A stretch of 64,000 nt of DNA from Salinicola halophyticus (GCF_003206695.1 NZ_PZJN01000009.1:310001-374000); one strand, 5' to 3'; counted from the stretch's first letter, positions 12,090-21,355 are shown. Translations and numbers: made by a program. The notes: a model not told the origin generated them from the letters alone.

Positions 12090-12109
12090 GCCCCGCCCGT
12101 TGGCGGGGC
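12090..12109 (+). terminator. Intra-operon hairpin after the binding-protein gene
   Basis: GCCCCGCC (12090-12097) and GGCGGGGC (12102-12109) form a perfect 8-bp stem with a CGTT loop and no long T run. Such hairpins after binding-protein genes commonly stabilise the upstream mRNA so that the binding protein exceeds the permeases. That role is inferred here. Confidence 0.65.
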
Positions 12110-12137
12110 TTCTCATTCACGAATCGAGAGTGATCCG

Positions 12138-13043
12138 ATGTCCAATGCTTCCCCGGATCGGGACGGTGGAGCGCGGGAACGGCTTCAGCGCTGGCTGCCC
12201 AAGCTGGTGCTGTCGCCGTCCTGTGTCCTGATCCTGTTCTTCGTCTACGGCTTTATCGCCTGGACCAGCTACATCTCGTTCAGCGATTCCGGCATGATGC
12301 CGGATTACACCTGGGTCGGGCTCCATCAGTGGTCGCGGTTGTGGACCTCCTGGACCTGGGGTATCGCCCTGCACAATATCTGGGTCTTCGGGCTTCTCTA
12401 CATCGTCAGCTGTATCGTGCTGGGCCTGGTGCTGGCGATACTGCTCGATCAGCGCATCCGTGCCGAGGGCGTGCTGCGCACCATCTATCTCTATCCGATG
12501 GCGCTCTCCTTCATCGTCACCGGTACCGCCTGGCAGTGGTTTCTCAATCCCGGACTGGGGTTGGAAAAGACCATGCACGACCTGGGCTGGCAGAGTTTCA
12601 GCTTCAACTGGCTGATCGATTCCAACATGGCGATCTATACGGTAGTGATCGCCGCGGTGTGGCAGGCGACGGGCTTCGTCATGGCGATGTTTCTGGCGGG
12701 CCTTCGCGGTATCGACGGCGAGATGATCAAGGCCGCCCAGATCGACGGCGCGCCGGCCTGGAAGATCTATGCACGCATCATCATTCCCCAGCTGCGGCCG
12801 GTCTTCATGAGCGCAATCGTGGTACTGGCACATCTGGCAATCAAGAGTTTCGACCTGATCGTGGCGATGACCGGCGGCGGGCCGGGCAATGCCACGGCGG
12901 TGCCGGCGACCTTCATGTACTCCTACGCCTTCTCGCGCAACGAGATGGGCATCGCCGCGGCCAGCGCGGTATTCATGCTGGCGGTGATCGCGGCGCTGAT
13001 CATCCCCTATCTCTATTCCGAGCTTCGGGAGCCCCGATCATGA
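12138..13043 (+). CDS. gtsB: Sugar ABC transporter permease (GtsB-like)
   Basis: This is a 301-residue inner-membrane permease of the MalF/UgpA group. About six hydrophobic segments are visible. The cytoplasmic EAA loop, which contacts the ATPase, is seen as the conserved AAQIDGAPAWKIYARIIIPQLRP stretch near 200-220. The gene follows a GAGAGTGA ribosome site, and its stop overlaps the start of the next permease (ATGA at 13040-13043), so the two are translationally coupled. Confidence 0.88.
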   Translation: MSNASPDRDGGARERLQRWLPKLVLSPSCVLILFFVYGFIAWTSYISFSDSGMMPDYTWVGLHQWSRLWTSWTWGIALHNIWVFGLLYIVSCIVLGLVLAILLDQRIRAEGVLRTIYLYPMALSFIVTGTAWQWFLNPGLGLEKTMHDLGWQSFSFNWLIDSNMAIYTVVIAAVWQATGFVMAMFLAGLRGIDGEMIKAAQIDGAPAWKIYARIIIPQLRPVFMSAIVVLAHLAIKSFDLIVAMTGGGPGNATAVPATFMYSYAFSRNEMGIAAASAVFMLAVIAALIIPYLYSELREPRS

Positions 13044-13915
13044 GTGCCGCACTTCCCACCACCCGCCAGGGCGCTGCCACGCGTGCCATTCTCTACGCCA
13101 TTCTACTGGTGTTTGCGGTCATCTATCTGCTGCCGCTCTACGTCATGCTGACCACGTCGTTCAAGACACTGGACGAGATCCATCAGGGCAACATGCTGGC
13201 GCTACCCGTCGAATGGACGTTCGCTCCTTGGCGAGAAGCGTGGGGCAGCGCCTGTATCGGTCTCGAGTGCAATGGGGTGCACGGCTACTTCTTCAACAGC
13301 ATCAAGATCGTGATACCGGCGGTATTGATCTCTGGCCTGCTGGGCGCCTTCAACGGATACGTGCTGACCAAGTGGAAGTTTCGCGGCCACAAGATCGTTT
13401 TCGGATTGATACTGTTTAGCTGCTTCATTCCGTTTCAGATCATTCTGCTGCCGATGGCCCGCATGCTCGGGGTTCTGCATCTGGCCAACAGTACATGGGG
13501 CCTGGTGCTGGTCCACATCATCTACGGAATCGGATTTACCACGCTGTTCTTTCGCAACTTCTACGCCAGCTTTCCGGATGAACTGGTGCGGGCGGCACAG
13601 CTCGATGGCGCCGGCTTCTTCGTCATTTTCTTTCGGATTCTGCTGCCGGCGTCGGTGCCGATCATCGTGGTCACGATCATCTGGCAGTTCACCAACGTCT
13701 GGAACGACTTCCTGTTCGGCGTCTCGTTCGCCTCCGGCGACAGCGCACCGATCACGGTGGCACTCAATAATCTGGTCAATAGCTCCACGGGAGTGAAGGC
13801 CTATAACGTCAACATGGCGGCGGCGATGGTGGCGGCGGTGCCGACGCTCATCGTCTATATCCTCGCGGGCAAGTATTTCCTGCGCGGGTTGATGTCGGGA
13901 TCGGTCAAGGGCTGA
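13040..13915 (+). CDS. gtsC: Sugar ABC transporter permease (GtsC-like)
   Basis: This is the second permease of the importer, 291 residues, MalG/UgpE group. It begins MSAALPTTRQGAATRAILYA and carries the EAA loop AAQLDGAGFFVIFFRILLPAS in its C-terminal half. The ATG at 13040 overlaps the gtsB stop by 4 bp. The same frame is open far upstream inside gtsB, but that part is a shadow. It should pair with the preceding permease as a heterodimer. Confidence 0.88.
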   Translation: MSAALPTTRQGAATRAILYAILLVFAVIYLLPLYVMLTTSFKTLDEIHQGNMLALPVEWTFAPWREAWGSACIGLECNGVHGYFFNSIKIVIPAVLISGLLGAFNGYVLTKWKFRGHKIVFGLILFSCFIPFQIILLPMARMLGVLHLANSTWGLVLVHIIYGIGFTTLFFRNFYASFPDELVRAAQLDGAGFFVIFFRILLPASVPIIVVTIIWQFTNVWNDFLFGVSFASGDSAPITVALNNLVNSSTGVKAYNVNMAAAMVAAVPTLIVYILAGKYFLRGLMSGSVKG

Positions 13916-13922
13916 GGATCAC

Positions 13923-15077
13923 ATGAGCTTTCTGCATATCAATAACGTTCACAAGCGCTTCGGCGAGACCCATGTCCTCAAGGGCATCGATATCTCGATC
14001 GAGCAGGGTGACTTTCTGGTCCTGGTAGGGCCGTCGGGCTGTGGCAAGTCGACGCTCCTGAACATGATCGCCGGGCTCGATTCGATCAGCGAGGGCGAGC
14101 TGCTGCTCGACGGCCGGTGTATCAATGACGTGCATCCGTCACGGCGGGACATCGCCATGGTGTTCCAGTCCTACGCGCTCTACCCGAGCATGACGGTGGC
14201 GGGCAACATCGGCTTCGGGCTGGAGATGCGCAAGGTCCCGCGCAAGGAGCGTCGCGAAGCGGTTGACCGAGTCGCCAAACTGCTGCAGATCGAGAACCTG
14301 CTCGATCGCAAGCCGGGGCAGCTTTCCGGCGGGCAGCGCCAGCGCGTGGCGATGGGGCGGGCGTTGGTACGCGATCCGCAACTCTTCCTGTTCGACGAAC
14401 CGTTGTCGAACCTGGATGCCAAGCTGCGCGTCGACATGCGCACTGAAATCAAGCAGCTCCATCAGCGTCTGGGGACCACGATCGTCTACGTTACCCACGA
14501 CCAGATCGAGGCGATGACGCTGGCGTCGAGAATCGCCGTCATGCGCGGTGGCGAGCTCCAGCAGCTGGGCACGCCGCAGGCGGTCTACGACGATCCCAAC
14601 AATCTGTTCGTCGCCGGTTTCATGGGGTCGCCGTCGATGAACCTGATCGAAGCGCGGATCGTCGAGCGCGATGGCGTGCCGGTAGCGCAGGCGATAGCGG
14701 GCGACACCACCCTGACGCTGCCTATCGTGCGCGATCGCCAGGCCCTGCGTGACTGGTGCGATCGCGATGTCATCATAGGTTTGCGGCCCGAGGCGATCAC
14801 CGATCCGGCCAGCGCCAATCACCGTGAGGGCAACATTCACGAGGCCGAACTGCCGGTCGAGCTGGTCGAGCCGACCGGCGCCGATCTCTACGTGGTGACG
14901 TCGCTCGGGGGCGCCCATATCAACGCCCGCATGCGCCCGGGTACGCCGCTACGTCCGGGCGAGCGGGCGAGATTCGCCTTCGATGTTTCGCGCATGGTGG
15001 TGTTCGATCCCGAGACCGAAGGCCGGGTTCGCGACGAGCGTACTGCCGACGTCGGTGACGTTCTGGAGACGGCCTGA
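13923..15077 (+). CDS. Sugar ABC transporter ATP-binding protein (MalK/UgpC family)
   Basis: This 384-residue ATPase energises the importer. Visible motifs are Walker A GPSGCGKST (about 37-45), Q-loop MVFQSYALYPSMTV, signature LSGGQRQRVAMGRALVR, Walker B LFLFDEPLSNLDAKLR and the switch histidine in VYVTHDQIEAM. A C-terminal regulatory OB-type domain typical of MalK relatives follows from about residue 240. It starts 7 bp after gtsC, with the TGAGGATC ribosome site overlapping that stop. It ends 18 bp before the convergent MocR gene. Confidence 0.9.
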   Translation: MSFLHINNVHKRFGETHVLKGIDISIEQGDFLVLVGPSGCGKSTLLNMIAGLDSISEGELLLDGRCINDVHPSRRDIAMVFQSYALYPSMTVAGNIGFGLEMRKVPRKERREAVDRVAKLLQIENLLDRKPGQLSGGQRQRVAMGRALVRDPQLFLFDEPLSNLDAKLRVDMRTEIKQLHQRLGTTIVYVTHDQIEAMTLASRIAVMRGGELQQLGTPQAVYDDPNNLFVAGFMGSPSMNLIEARIVERDGVPVAQAIAGDTTLTLPIVRDRQALRDWCDRDVIIGLRPEAITDPASANHREGNIHEAELPVELVEPTGADLYVVTSLGGAHINARMRPGTPLRPGERARFAFDVSRMVVFDPETEGRVRDERTADVGDVLETA

Positions 15078-15095
15078 GGCTGGCACGTTGCCATC

Positions 15096-16532
15096 TCAGC
15101 GTTGCGACTCGACGAACTCGCGAATGCCGGCAGCGAGGCGCAGGCCCTGACGGTCAAGCGCCTCGCCCTCGACCATGCCGACGCCCAGGATCAGGCCGCG
15201 CCGGTGGTCGCCCGCGCCGCACACTCGGCTCAACGGCCGGGCGACCAGCTGGTACCGGTTCAGCAGATGCTGTGATAAACGCTCGTCGTCCAGATTCGCG
15301 GCGAGCGCCAGACTCAGACTGATATTGCCGGCCGGCGGCGAAATGTCGATGATGCCGGGTGTCCCGGCGAGCAGCCCCTGCAGCTGCTGTTGGCGCTGCA
15401 GATACTCGCGGGCCATGCGCTGACACCAGCTATCCAGATCGCCATCATCGATGAAGGTGGCGAGCACCGCCTGATCGAGTAGCCTTCCTTCGCGAAAGAC
15501 GCCGGTACGCACCCGGTTGATCGCGGCACTCAGCCCTCTCGGAACCACCAGATAACCCAGCCGCAGACCCGGGAACATCAGCTTGGAGAACGAGCCGATC
15601 AGAATCTGGTTGCCGGCGACGGTATCGAACGCCAGTTCCCGATGACAGCCGTCGCCGAATTCGTAGTCGTCTTCCAGGATCCAGTCCGGTTCGAGATGTC
15701 GAACCAGCGAATGTTTGTGAGCACTCACTGACTTCATGCCTAACGGATAATGGTGAGATCCGGTGAAGTAGAGCAGTCTGGGGCGAGCGCTTGGCAACGT
15801 GCCCACGTAACCTTCCCGCGGTTCCCAGATGGCGTGCTCGATCTCGAGTCCGCTAGCGTGAAAGACGTTCCGAGCGCCCCAGTAGAACGGGGAATCCATG
15901 ACCACGCGATCGCCGTGGTCAGCCAGCGTCAGGGCGCACAGCTGAAGGCCGTGGTGGGCGCCTTCGGTAATCACGATCTGATCGAGTTCGCAGTCGATGC
16001 CCCGCCACCGTGACAGATAGCCCGCGATGGCGCGCTTCAATGGCCCGTAGCCGCCCGCGGCGTAGGAGAGCAGCAGCGTATTGTGGGGCACGGTGATGCG
16101 CGAATAGAGCTGGCGCCAGCGGGCGATCGGAAAATGGACGATATCGGGCACCCCCGGCACGAAGGCGCCGCTCTGCAGCGGACTGGCACCGACATCCCCA
16201 AGCAGCTTATGTGCGCGGCGAGAAATCGGCCCACTGGGGACAGCCTCCCGTTCCCGCCGAGGTAAGCGCTTGCAAACCCAGGTGCCCCGGCCATGGTCGG
16301 TGATCAGGTGCCCTTGTCGGGTCAGGCTCTCGATAACGCCGGCCAACGTGTTGCGGGCAACGTCGAGTGAGGCACACAGCGCTCGGTGCCCCGGCAGTCG
16401 TTGACCATCCTGCCATCGCTGCTCGATCAGGGTCAGCAGGGTCTGCTCGAGTCGGCAGTGCTTGGTCAGGTGAACCGGCTGGGCGTGGTAACCCTGCTTG
16501 ATGTGATACAGCGCCTGCTGGCGGTCGTCCAT
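15096..16532 (-). CDS. MocR-type GntR/aminotransferase-like transcriptional regulator
   Basis: This 478-residue protein fuses an N-terminal winged helix (about 25-90; QRLPGHRALCASLDVARNTLAGVIESLTRQGHL) to a fold-type I aminotransferase domain. The domain keeps the PLP-binding lysine in GSFSKLMFPGLRLGY (K317) and the DDYEFGD motif. MocR proteins use PLP to sense amines, amino acids or vitamin B6 and bind direct repeats. It is divergent from an amino-acid permease and a GabT-like aminotransferase, so it probably controls them in the manner of GabR. The ligand is not evident from sequence. Confidence 0.85.
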   Translation of the reverse strand: MDDRQQALYHIKQGYHAQPVHLTKHCRLEQTLLTLIEQRWQDGQRLPGHRALCASLDVARNTLAGVIESLTRQGHLITDHGRGTWVCKRLPRREREAVPSGPISRRAHKLLGDVGASPLQSGAFVPGVPDIVHFPIARWRQLYSRITVPHNTLLLSYAAGGYGPLKRAIAGYLSRWRGIDCELDQIVITEGAHHGLQLCALTLADHGDRVVMDSPFYWGARNVFHASGLEIEHAIWEPREGYVGTLPSARPRLLYFTGSHHYPLGMKSVSAHKHSLVRHLEPDWILEDDYEFGDGCHRELAFDTVAGNQILIGSFSKLMFPGLRLGYLVVPRGLSAAINRVRTGVFREGRLLDQAVLATFIDDGDLDSWCQRMAREYLQRQQQLQGLLAGTPGIIDISPPAGNISLSLALAANLDDERLSQHLLNRYQLVARPLSRVCGAGDHRRGLILGVGMVEGEALDRQGLRLAAGIREFVESQR

Positions 16533-16600
16533 GCGACACCTCGTGAGGGACGCGGAAGGGTGGCGAAAGGAATCCGTCGATTATGCGCTGGCCCTTGCAG

Positions 16601-16629
16601 GTGGTCTACCCGAAGCGGAAAGTGGTCTA
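16601..16629 (+). promoter_or_regulatory. Direct-repeat operator candidate for the MocR regulator
   Basis: GTGGTCTA occurs at 16601-16608 and again at 16622-16629, in the same orientation and offset by 21 bp (two helical turns), in the 200-bp region between the regulator and the permease. The second copy is preceded by AAA, giving AAAGTGGTCTA. Related GTGG cores follow at 16649 and 16664. MocR regulators are known to bind direct repeats, so this is the natural binding site. Confidence 0.6.
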
Positions 16630-16732
16630 GTCCCGGGTAGGGCTCGGAGTGGTAGCGTGACAGGTGGATCGCTGTTCCCGGTCTATCGACGACGCTCTCG
16701 CCTTCTCAATAACAACCTAAAGAGAAATCCTC

Positions 16733-18154
16733 ATGTCGAATGCTCCTCATCCTCCGGAATTCGTGCGGGTTCTCGCCCGTACCGATGTTCTCGCGTTGGC
16801 TTTCGGCGCCATGATCGGCTGGGGCTGGATCGTCCTCACCGGTAGCGCCATTCTCGATGGGGGTAGCGTGGGCGCGATACTCGCTTTCGTCATTGGCGGC
16901 ATTGCCGTGCTGCTGGTGGGTTTGACCTATGCCGAGTTGGCGTCGGCGATGCCTCAAGTGGGTGGCGAACACGTCTACAGCTATCGAGCGCTCGGCCACT
17001 TTGCCTCTTTCGTCTGCACCTGGAGCATCGTGCTGGGCTATGTCAGCGTTGCGTCGTTCGAAGCCGTGGCGCTGCCGACGGTGGTCGAGCATCTGTTTCC
17101 CGGTTACGCCGTCGGTGATCTATGGACCGTCGCCGGCTGGGACGTCAAGGCGACCTGGGTCGCGGTGGGCGTGCTCGGCTCCCTGGTGATGATGGCCGTC
17201 AATTACGTGGGGATCTCCACCGCTGCGCTACTGCAGAAAGTCGTTACCGGGCTGATCCTGGTGGCGGGGGTAATGTTCGTGACCGGAGCGCTGTTCACCG
17301 GCGACGGCGGCAACATGCAGCCGCTGTTCGCCAGCGGCGAGCACGGCGCCTTCGGCGGCATCGTGGCGGTACTGGTGCTGGTCCCGTTCCTGTTCGTCGG
17401 TTTCGACGTGATTCCCCAGGCGGCGGAAGAGATCGATCTGCCGTTCCGTGATATCGGCAAGGTGCTGGTCCTCTCGGTGATCATGGCGGTGTGCTGGTAT
17501 ACCCTGATCATTCTCGGCACCAGCCTGATGCTCGACAACGAGGCGCTGCAGGGCAGCTCTCTCAGTGTGCCGGACGCGATGACGGCGGTCTTCGATGCAT
17601 CCTGGGCCGGCAATCTGATGGTGCTGGCAGGCATCGCCGGGATCATCACCAGCTGGAATGCGTTCTATATCGGCGGGTCGCGGGCCATTTATGCGCTGGC
17701 CCACGCCGGGATGTTGCCGGCTTTCCTTGGCAAGCTGCACCCGCGCTACAAGACCCCGACCCATGCCATCATCCTGATTGGCGTGCTCTCTACCGCGGCG
17801 CCATTCTTCGGACGTCCGGCGCTGGTATGGCTCGTCGATGCCGGCGGCCTGGGCATCGTGCTTGCCTACCTGTTCGTGGCGCTGTCGTTCGTTATCCTGC
17901 GCTATCGCGAGCCGGACATGCCGCGCCCGTACCATGTCGGTGCCGGCAAACTGGTCGGCGTGCTGGCGGTGCTGCTGTCGCTGGGCATGACGTGTCTCTA
18001 CCTGCCAGGCAGCCCGTCGGCGCTGACGCCCATCGAGTGGTCCATCTTCGGTGGCTGGATGATCGCCGGATTGGCACTGTACGGATGGGCGCGACAGCAC
18101 TACGGTCGAGAGATGGGCGATCGCCTCATTCGGGCTGCCTACGATAAATCCTGA
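16733..18154 (+). CDS. APC-superfamily amino acid/amine permease
   Basis: This 473-residue inner-membrane transporter has about twelve hydrophobic segments. The APC hallmark in the first helix is seen (LALAFGAMIGWGWIVLTGS), as are the helix-6 region VPFLFVGFDVIPQAAEEI and the cytoplasmic loop GGSRAIYALAHAGMLPAFLGKLHPRYKTP. It would import an amino acid or amine for the aminotransferase encoded 89 bp downstream. The substrate cannot be read from the sequence; GABA, a beta-amino acid or a diamine are all possible. Confidence 0.88.
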   Translation: MSNAPHPPEFVRVLARTDVLALAFGAMIGWGWIVLTGSAILDGGSVGAILAFVIGGIAVLLVGLTYAELASAMPQVGGEHVYSYRALGHFASFVCTWSIVLGYVSVASFEAVALPTVVEHLFPGYAVGDLWTVAGWDVKATWVAVGVLGSLVMMAVNYVGISTAALLQKVVTGLILVAGVMFVTGALFTGDGGNMQPLFASGEHGAFGGIVAVLVLVPFLFVGFDVIPQAAEEIDLPFRDIGKVLVLSVIMAVCWYTLIILGTSLMLDNEALQGSSLSVPDAMTAVFDASWAGNLMVLAGIAGIITSWNAFYIGGSRAIYALAHAGMLPAFLGKLHPRYKTPTHAIILIGVLSTAAPFFGRPALVWLVDAGGLGIVLAYLFVALSFVILRYREPDMPRPYHVGAGKLVGVLAVLLSLGMTCLYLPGSPSALTPIEWSIFGGWMIAGLALYGWARQHYGREMGDRLIRAAYDKS

Positions 18155-18243
18155 TTTCGATTGTATAGCGCGCCGCCTGCGAACCCGACGACGCGCGACC
18201 CACGTTAGCGGCACCCGATGCCGCGTCAGAGGAGTGTTCATTC

Positions 18244-19521
18244 ATGACCAATGCAGAACTCAACGAACTCAAGCAGCGCTACGTCGCCAATGGCGCGGCC
18301 AGCCCGGCCGGTCAGTTCGCCGCTCGCGCCGAGAATGCCGAGCTGTGGGACGAGGACGGCAAGCGCTTCATCGACTTCGCCGGAGGTATCGGTGTGCTCA
18401 ACATTGGCCATCGTCATCCCAAGGTGGTCGAAGCGGTCAAGGCCCAGCTCGACAAGGTGATGCATACCTGCCAGACCGTCATGCCGTACGAAGGATACGT
18501 GCGGGTGGCGCAGAAGCTCAGCGAAGTGACGCCGGTGCGCGGCCACGCCAAGGTGATGTTGGCGAACTCCGGCGCCGAGGCGCTGGAAAACGCGGTCAAG
18601 GTGGCGCGTGCCGCCACCGGACGCTCCGGCGTGATCTGCTTTACCGGCGGCTATCACGGCCGGACGTTCATGACCATGGCGATGAACGGCAAGGTGGCGC
18701 CGTATCGTAACGATTTCGGCCCGATGCCGGGTCAGGTCTATCGCGCGCCCTATCCGGTGCCGTCCATCGGCGTCAGCGAAGAAGAGGCGCTGCGCCACCT
18801 GAAGATGACGCTGAAGACGGATGCCAACGTTAACGACACTGCGGCGATCGTGATCGAGCCAGTGCTGGGCGAGGGCGGCTTCCACGCCGCGCCGGCGAGC
18901 TTCCTGAAAGCGCTGCGAGAGATCTGCGACGAACACGGCATCCTGCTCATTGCCGACGAGGTACAGTCCGGCTTCGGGCGGACCGGCAAGCTGTTCGCCA
19001 TCGAACACAGCGGCGTAGAACCGGACATCATCACCATGGCCAAGAGCATGGCCGACGGCATGCCGATCTCCGCCGTGGTGGGCACCGACAAGGTGATGGA
19101 CGCTTCCGGCGGCAACTCGCTGGGCGGCACCTACACCGGCAGCCCGGTCTCCTGTGCCGCGGTGCTGGCCGTGCTGGAAGTGTTCGAGGAGGAGCGCATT
19201 CTGGAGAAGAGCCAGGCGTTGGGCGAGAAGCTCCGAGTGCGCTTCGACAAGTGGCAGCAGGACTACGCCGGAGTCGCCAACGCGCGCAACCTGGGCGCGA
19301 TGGCGGCCTTCGATCTGGTCACCGACAAGAAGAGCGGTGTGCCCAATGCCGAGCTGGCAGGCAAGCTTTGTCGCGAGGCGCGCGAACGCGGTTTGATCCT
19401 GCTCTCCTGTGGCCTTTACGCCAACACGATCCGCTTCCTGATGCCGGTCACCATCAGTGACGAGGTGCTTGAAGAGGGGCTCGATCTGATCGAGAAGATG
19501 CTTAGCGAATTCGGCGCCTGA
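18244..19521 (+). CDS. gabT: 4-aminobutyrate aminotransferase-like class III aminotransferase
   Basis: This PLP enzyme moves the omega-amino group of GABA or a similar amine to an oxo acid. The 425-residue length matches GabT. It has NSGAEALENAVKVARAATGR for phosphate binding, ADEVQSGFGRTGK with the cofactor-binding aspartate, and the Schiff-base lysine K267 in ITMAKSMADGMP. It starts behind a GAGGAG site and follows the permease gene. No gabD neighbour is present, so the semialdehyde product must be oxidised by an enzyme encoded elsewhere. Confidence 0.85.
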   Translation: MTNAELNELKQRYVANGAASPAGQFAARAENAELWDEDGKRFIDFAGGIGVLNIGHRHPKVVEAVKAQLDKVMHTCQTVMPYEGYVRVAQKLSEVTPVRGHAKVMLANSGAEALENAVKVARAATGRSGVICFTGGYHGRTFMTMAMNGKVAPYRNDFGPMPGQVYRAPYPVPSIGVSEEEALRHLKMTLKTDANVNDTAAIVIEPVLGEGGFHAAPASFLKALREICDEHGILLIADEVQSGFGRTGKLFAIEHSGVEPDIITMAKSMADGMPISAVVGTDKVMDASGGNSLGGTYTGSPVSCAAVLAVLEVFEEERILEKSQALGEKLRVRFDKWQQDYAGVANARNLGAMAAFDLVTDKKSGVPNAELAGKLCREARERGLILLSCGLYANTIRFLMPVTISDEVLEEGLDLIEKMLSEFGA

Positions 19522-19535
19522 GCTGAATGATCTCT

Positions 19536-19552
19536 GCCCCGCGTGGCGGGGC
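19536..19552 (+). terminator. Short GC hairpin after gabT
   Basis: GCCCCGC and GCGGGGC form a perfect 7-bp stem around GTG, 14 bp after the stop codon. It lacks a T tract and precedes a second, full terminator. Confidence 0.5.
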
Positions 19553-19567
19553 GGATACGCTGGAAAG

Positions 19568-19600
19568 AAGCCGACGCTGCTGTTGCAGCGTCGGCTTTTT
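19568..19600 (+). terminator. Rho-independent terminator of the permease-gabT unit
   Basis: AAGCCGACGCTGC (19568-19580) pairs perfectly with GCAGCGTCGGCTT (19585-19597) across a 4-base loop and ends in T residues. It is followed by three copies of the hexamer CGTCTT at 19601-19618. Confidence 0.93.
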
Positions 19601-19633
19601 CGTCTTCGTCTTCGTCTTTGTGAAAGTGAGTGC

Positions 19634-20107
19634 TTACTGACCCTGCGCGTTGCATTCTCGCTGCATGTCGATATGGGGGATGCCGTCTTCTACATAGATC
19701 TCGCCGACCGGCTCGAAGCCATGGCGGCCGTAATAACCCTGTAGATGCGCCTGGGCGGACAGCCGGGCGTCGCGGCCGGGCCATAGAGATTCGATTCGCG
19801 TCAGCGCGGCGCGCAACAGCTCGTGGCCCAAGCCGCCGCCGCGGTGATCAGGATGAATGACCACGCGGCCGATGGAGGCGGGCCGGTCGATCTCTTCCGG
19901 GACTTTGAGACGCAGGGTCGCCGCGAGATGGTCTGCTGCCAGTACGCTCAGATGGTGCGTCGAACCGTGCAGATCGTGACCATCCAGTTCCTGATAGGGG
20001 CACTGCTGTTCTACCACGAACACGGCCTCACGCAGCGAGAGCAGCGCGTAAAGTTCGGCAGGATCGAGTTCGGGGCCCGTCTGCCATATCCAGTCGTATG
20101 ATGCCAT
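19634..20107 (-). CDS. elaA: GNAT family N-acetyltransferase, ElaA-like
   Basis: This 157-residue acyl-CoA-dependent acetyltransferase begins MASYDWIWQTGPELDPAELYALLSLREAVFVVEQQCPYQELDGHD, the typical ElaA N-terminus. It carries the CoA-binding pattern GRVVIHPDHRGGGLGHELL and the late motif AQAHLQGYYGRHGFEPVG. The ATG at 20105-20107 follows GAGGAAAGAG, which is why I reject the 20-codon upstream extension. The physiological substrate of ElaA proteins is unclear. It is convergent with gabT. Confidence 0.88.
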   Translation of the reverse strand: MASYDWIWQTGPELDPAELYALLSLREAVFVVEQQCPYQELDGHDLHGSTHHLSVLAADHLAATLRLKVPEEIDRPASIGRVVIHPDHRGGGLGHELLRAALTRIESLWPGRDARLSAQAHLQGYYGRHGFEPVGEIYVEDGIPHIDMQRECNAQGQ

Positions 20108-20252
20108 CTGTCTCTTTCCTCGCGGCCATTCAGCCATCATGATCGAAGCCCTATCCAAGTGTTTCATTTAAGCATTTTGAAGGGCTTTCAATGTAGCGCT
20201 GGACGCGATAACCGCGACAACGACGCCATGACAACGGGAGAACGATGACGGC

Positions 20253-21224
20253 ATGAGCACCCTGGCAATCGACTACGATGACGTGGTAGCGGCACACCGA
20301 CGGCTCGAAGGAATCGCCCACTGGACGCCGGCGTTGCGGTCGGCGACGGCGGACGCGCGCACTGGCGCAACGCTTCACTTCAAGGCCGAGCATCTTCAGC
20401 GCATCGGCGCGTTCAAGTTCCGCGGTGGCTACAACGCCATCACTCAGTTCAATGCCAAGCAGAAAGCAGCCGGGGTCATCGCCTTTTCCTCGGGCAACCA
20501 TGCTCAGGCAATCGCACTCTCGGCCAGACTGCATGGCATTCGCGCCGTGATCGTGATGCCCGAGGATGCGCCAGCGATCAAGATCGCGGCCACTCGTGGC
20601 TATGGCGCCGAAGTCGTGCTCTATGACCGTTATACCCAGGATCGCGAGGCGCTGGGCCGGGAACTGGCCGATGCCGAAGGGCTGACCTTGATCCCGCCGT
20701 TCAACCATCCGCACGTGATGGCGGGGCAGGGTACCGTTGCCGAGGAGCTGTTCGATGATGTCGGTGAGCTGGATACATTGATCGTGCCGCTGGGTGGCGG
20801 CGGGCTACTGTCCGGCTGTGCCACGGTCGCCAGGGCACGTTATCCGAACTGTCGAATCATCGGCGTCGAGCCGGAAGCCGGTAATGACGCTCAGCGGAGC
20901 CTGGCCAGCGGCATAATCGTTTCCATCGACACGCCGCGCACCATCGCCGATGGCGCCCAGACCCAGGCGCTGGGTACGCTGACTTTCCCGGTACTCCAGG
21001 CGCATGTCGACGAGATCGTCACTGTCTCCGACGCGGAACTCGTTGATGCCATGGGCTTCATGGCTGGGCGGATGAAGCAGTTCGTCGAACCGACCGGGTG
21101 CCTGGCAGCGGCTGCCGCATTCAGTGGACAGGTGCCGATCGAAGGGCAGCGCGTGGGGATCGTTCTTTCCGGCGGTAACGTCGACCTGAATCGATTTGCC
21201 GACTTGATTCAAGACTCTCGGTAA
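20253..21224 (+). CDS. PLP-dependent serine/threonine dehydratase or threo-3-hydroxyaspartate ammonia-lyase
   Basis: This 323-residue fold-type II PLP enzyme deaminates a hydroxy-amino acid. The cofactor lysine is K55 in GAFKFRGGYNA, the glycine loop that holds the phosphate is PLGGGGLLSG (181-184), and SSGNHAQAIALSA is the substrate loop. It lacks the C-terminal regulatory domains of biosynthetic IlvA (present at 54460), so it belongs to the catabolic threonine dehydratase, serine racemase or hydroxyaspartate ammonia-lyase group. The short form and LSGGNVDLNRF ending favour the last, but sequence alone does not decide. Confidence 0.82.
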   Translation: MSTLAIDYDDVVAAHRRLEGIAHWTPALRSATADARTGATLHFKAEHLQRIGAFKFRGGYNAITQFNAKQKAAGVIAFSSGNHAQAIALSARLHGIRAVIVMPEDAPAIKIAATRGYGAEVVLYDRYTQDREALGRELADAEGLTLIPPFNHPHVMAGQGTVAEELFDDVGELDTLIVPLGGGGLLSGCATVARARYPNCRIIGVEPEAGNDAQRSLASGIIVSIDTPRTIADGAQTQALGTLTFPVLQAHVDEIVTVSDAELVDAMGFMAGRMKQFVEPTGCLAAAAAFSGQVPIEGQRVGIVLSGGNVDLNRFADLIQDSR

Positions 21225-21355
21225 TGACCGAGAGCTCTCGGCTGAAACGCGATGAGAATGACCCGTTGTCGACGACATCAGGGCACTCTCACCGCGTTGG
21301 TTGGCTCAGTCGCTATCGATGATTTTTCGAGGCGATGGGTAGCCTGACCGAGTGA

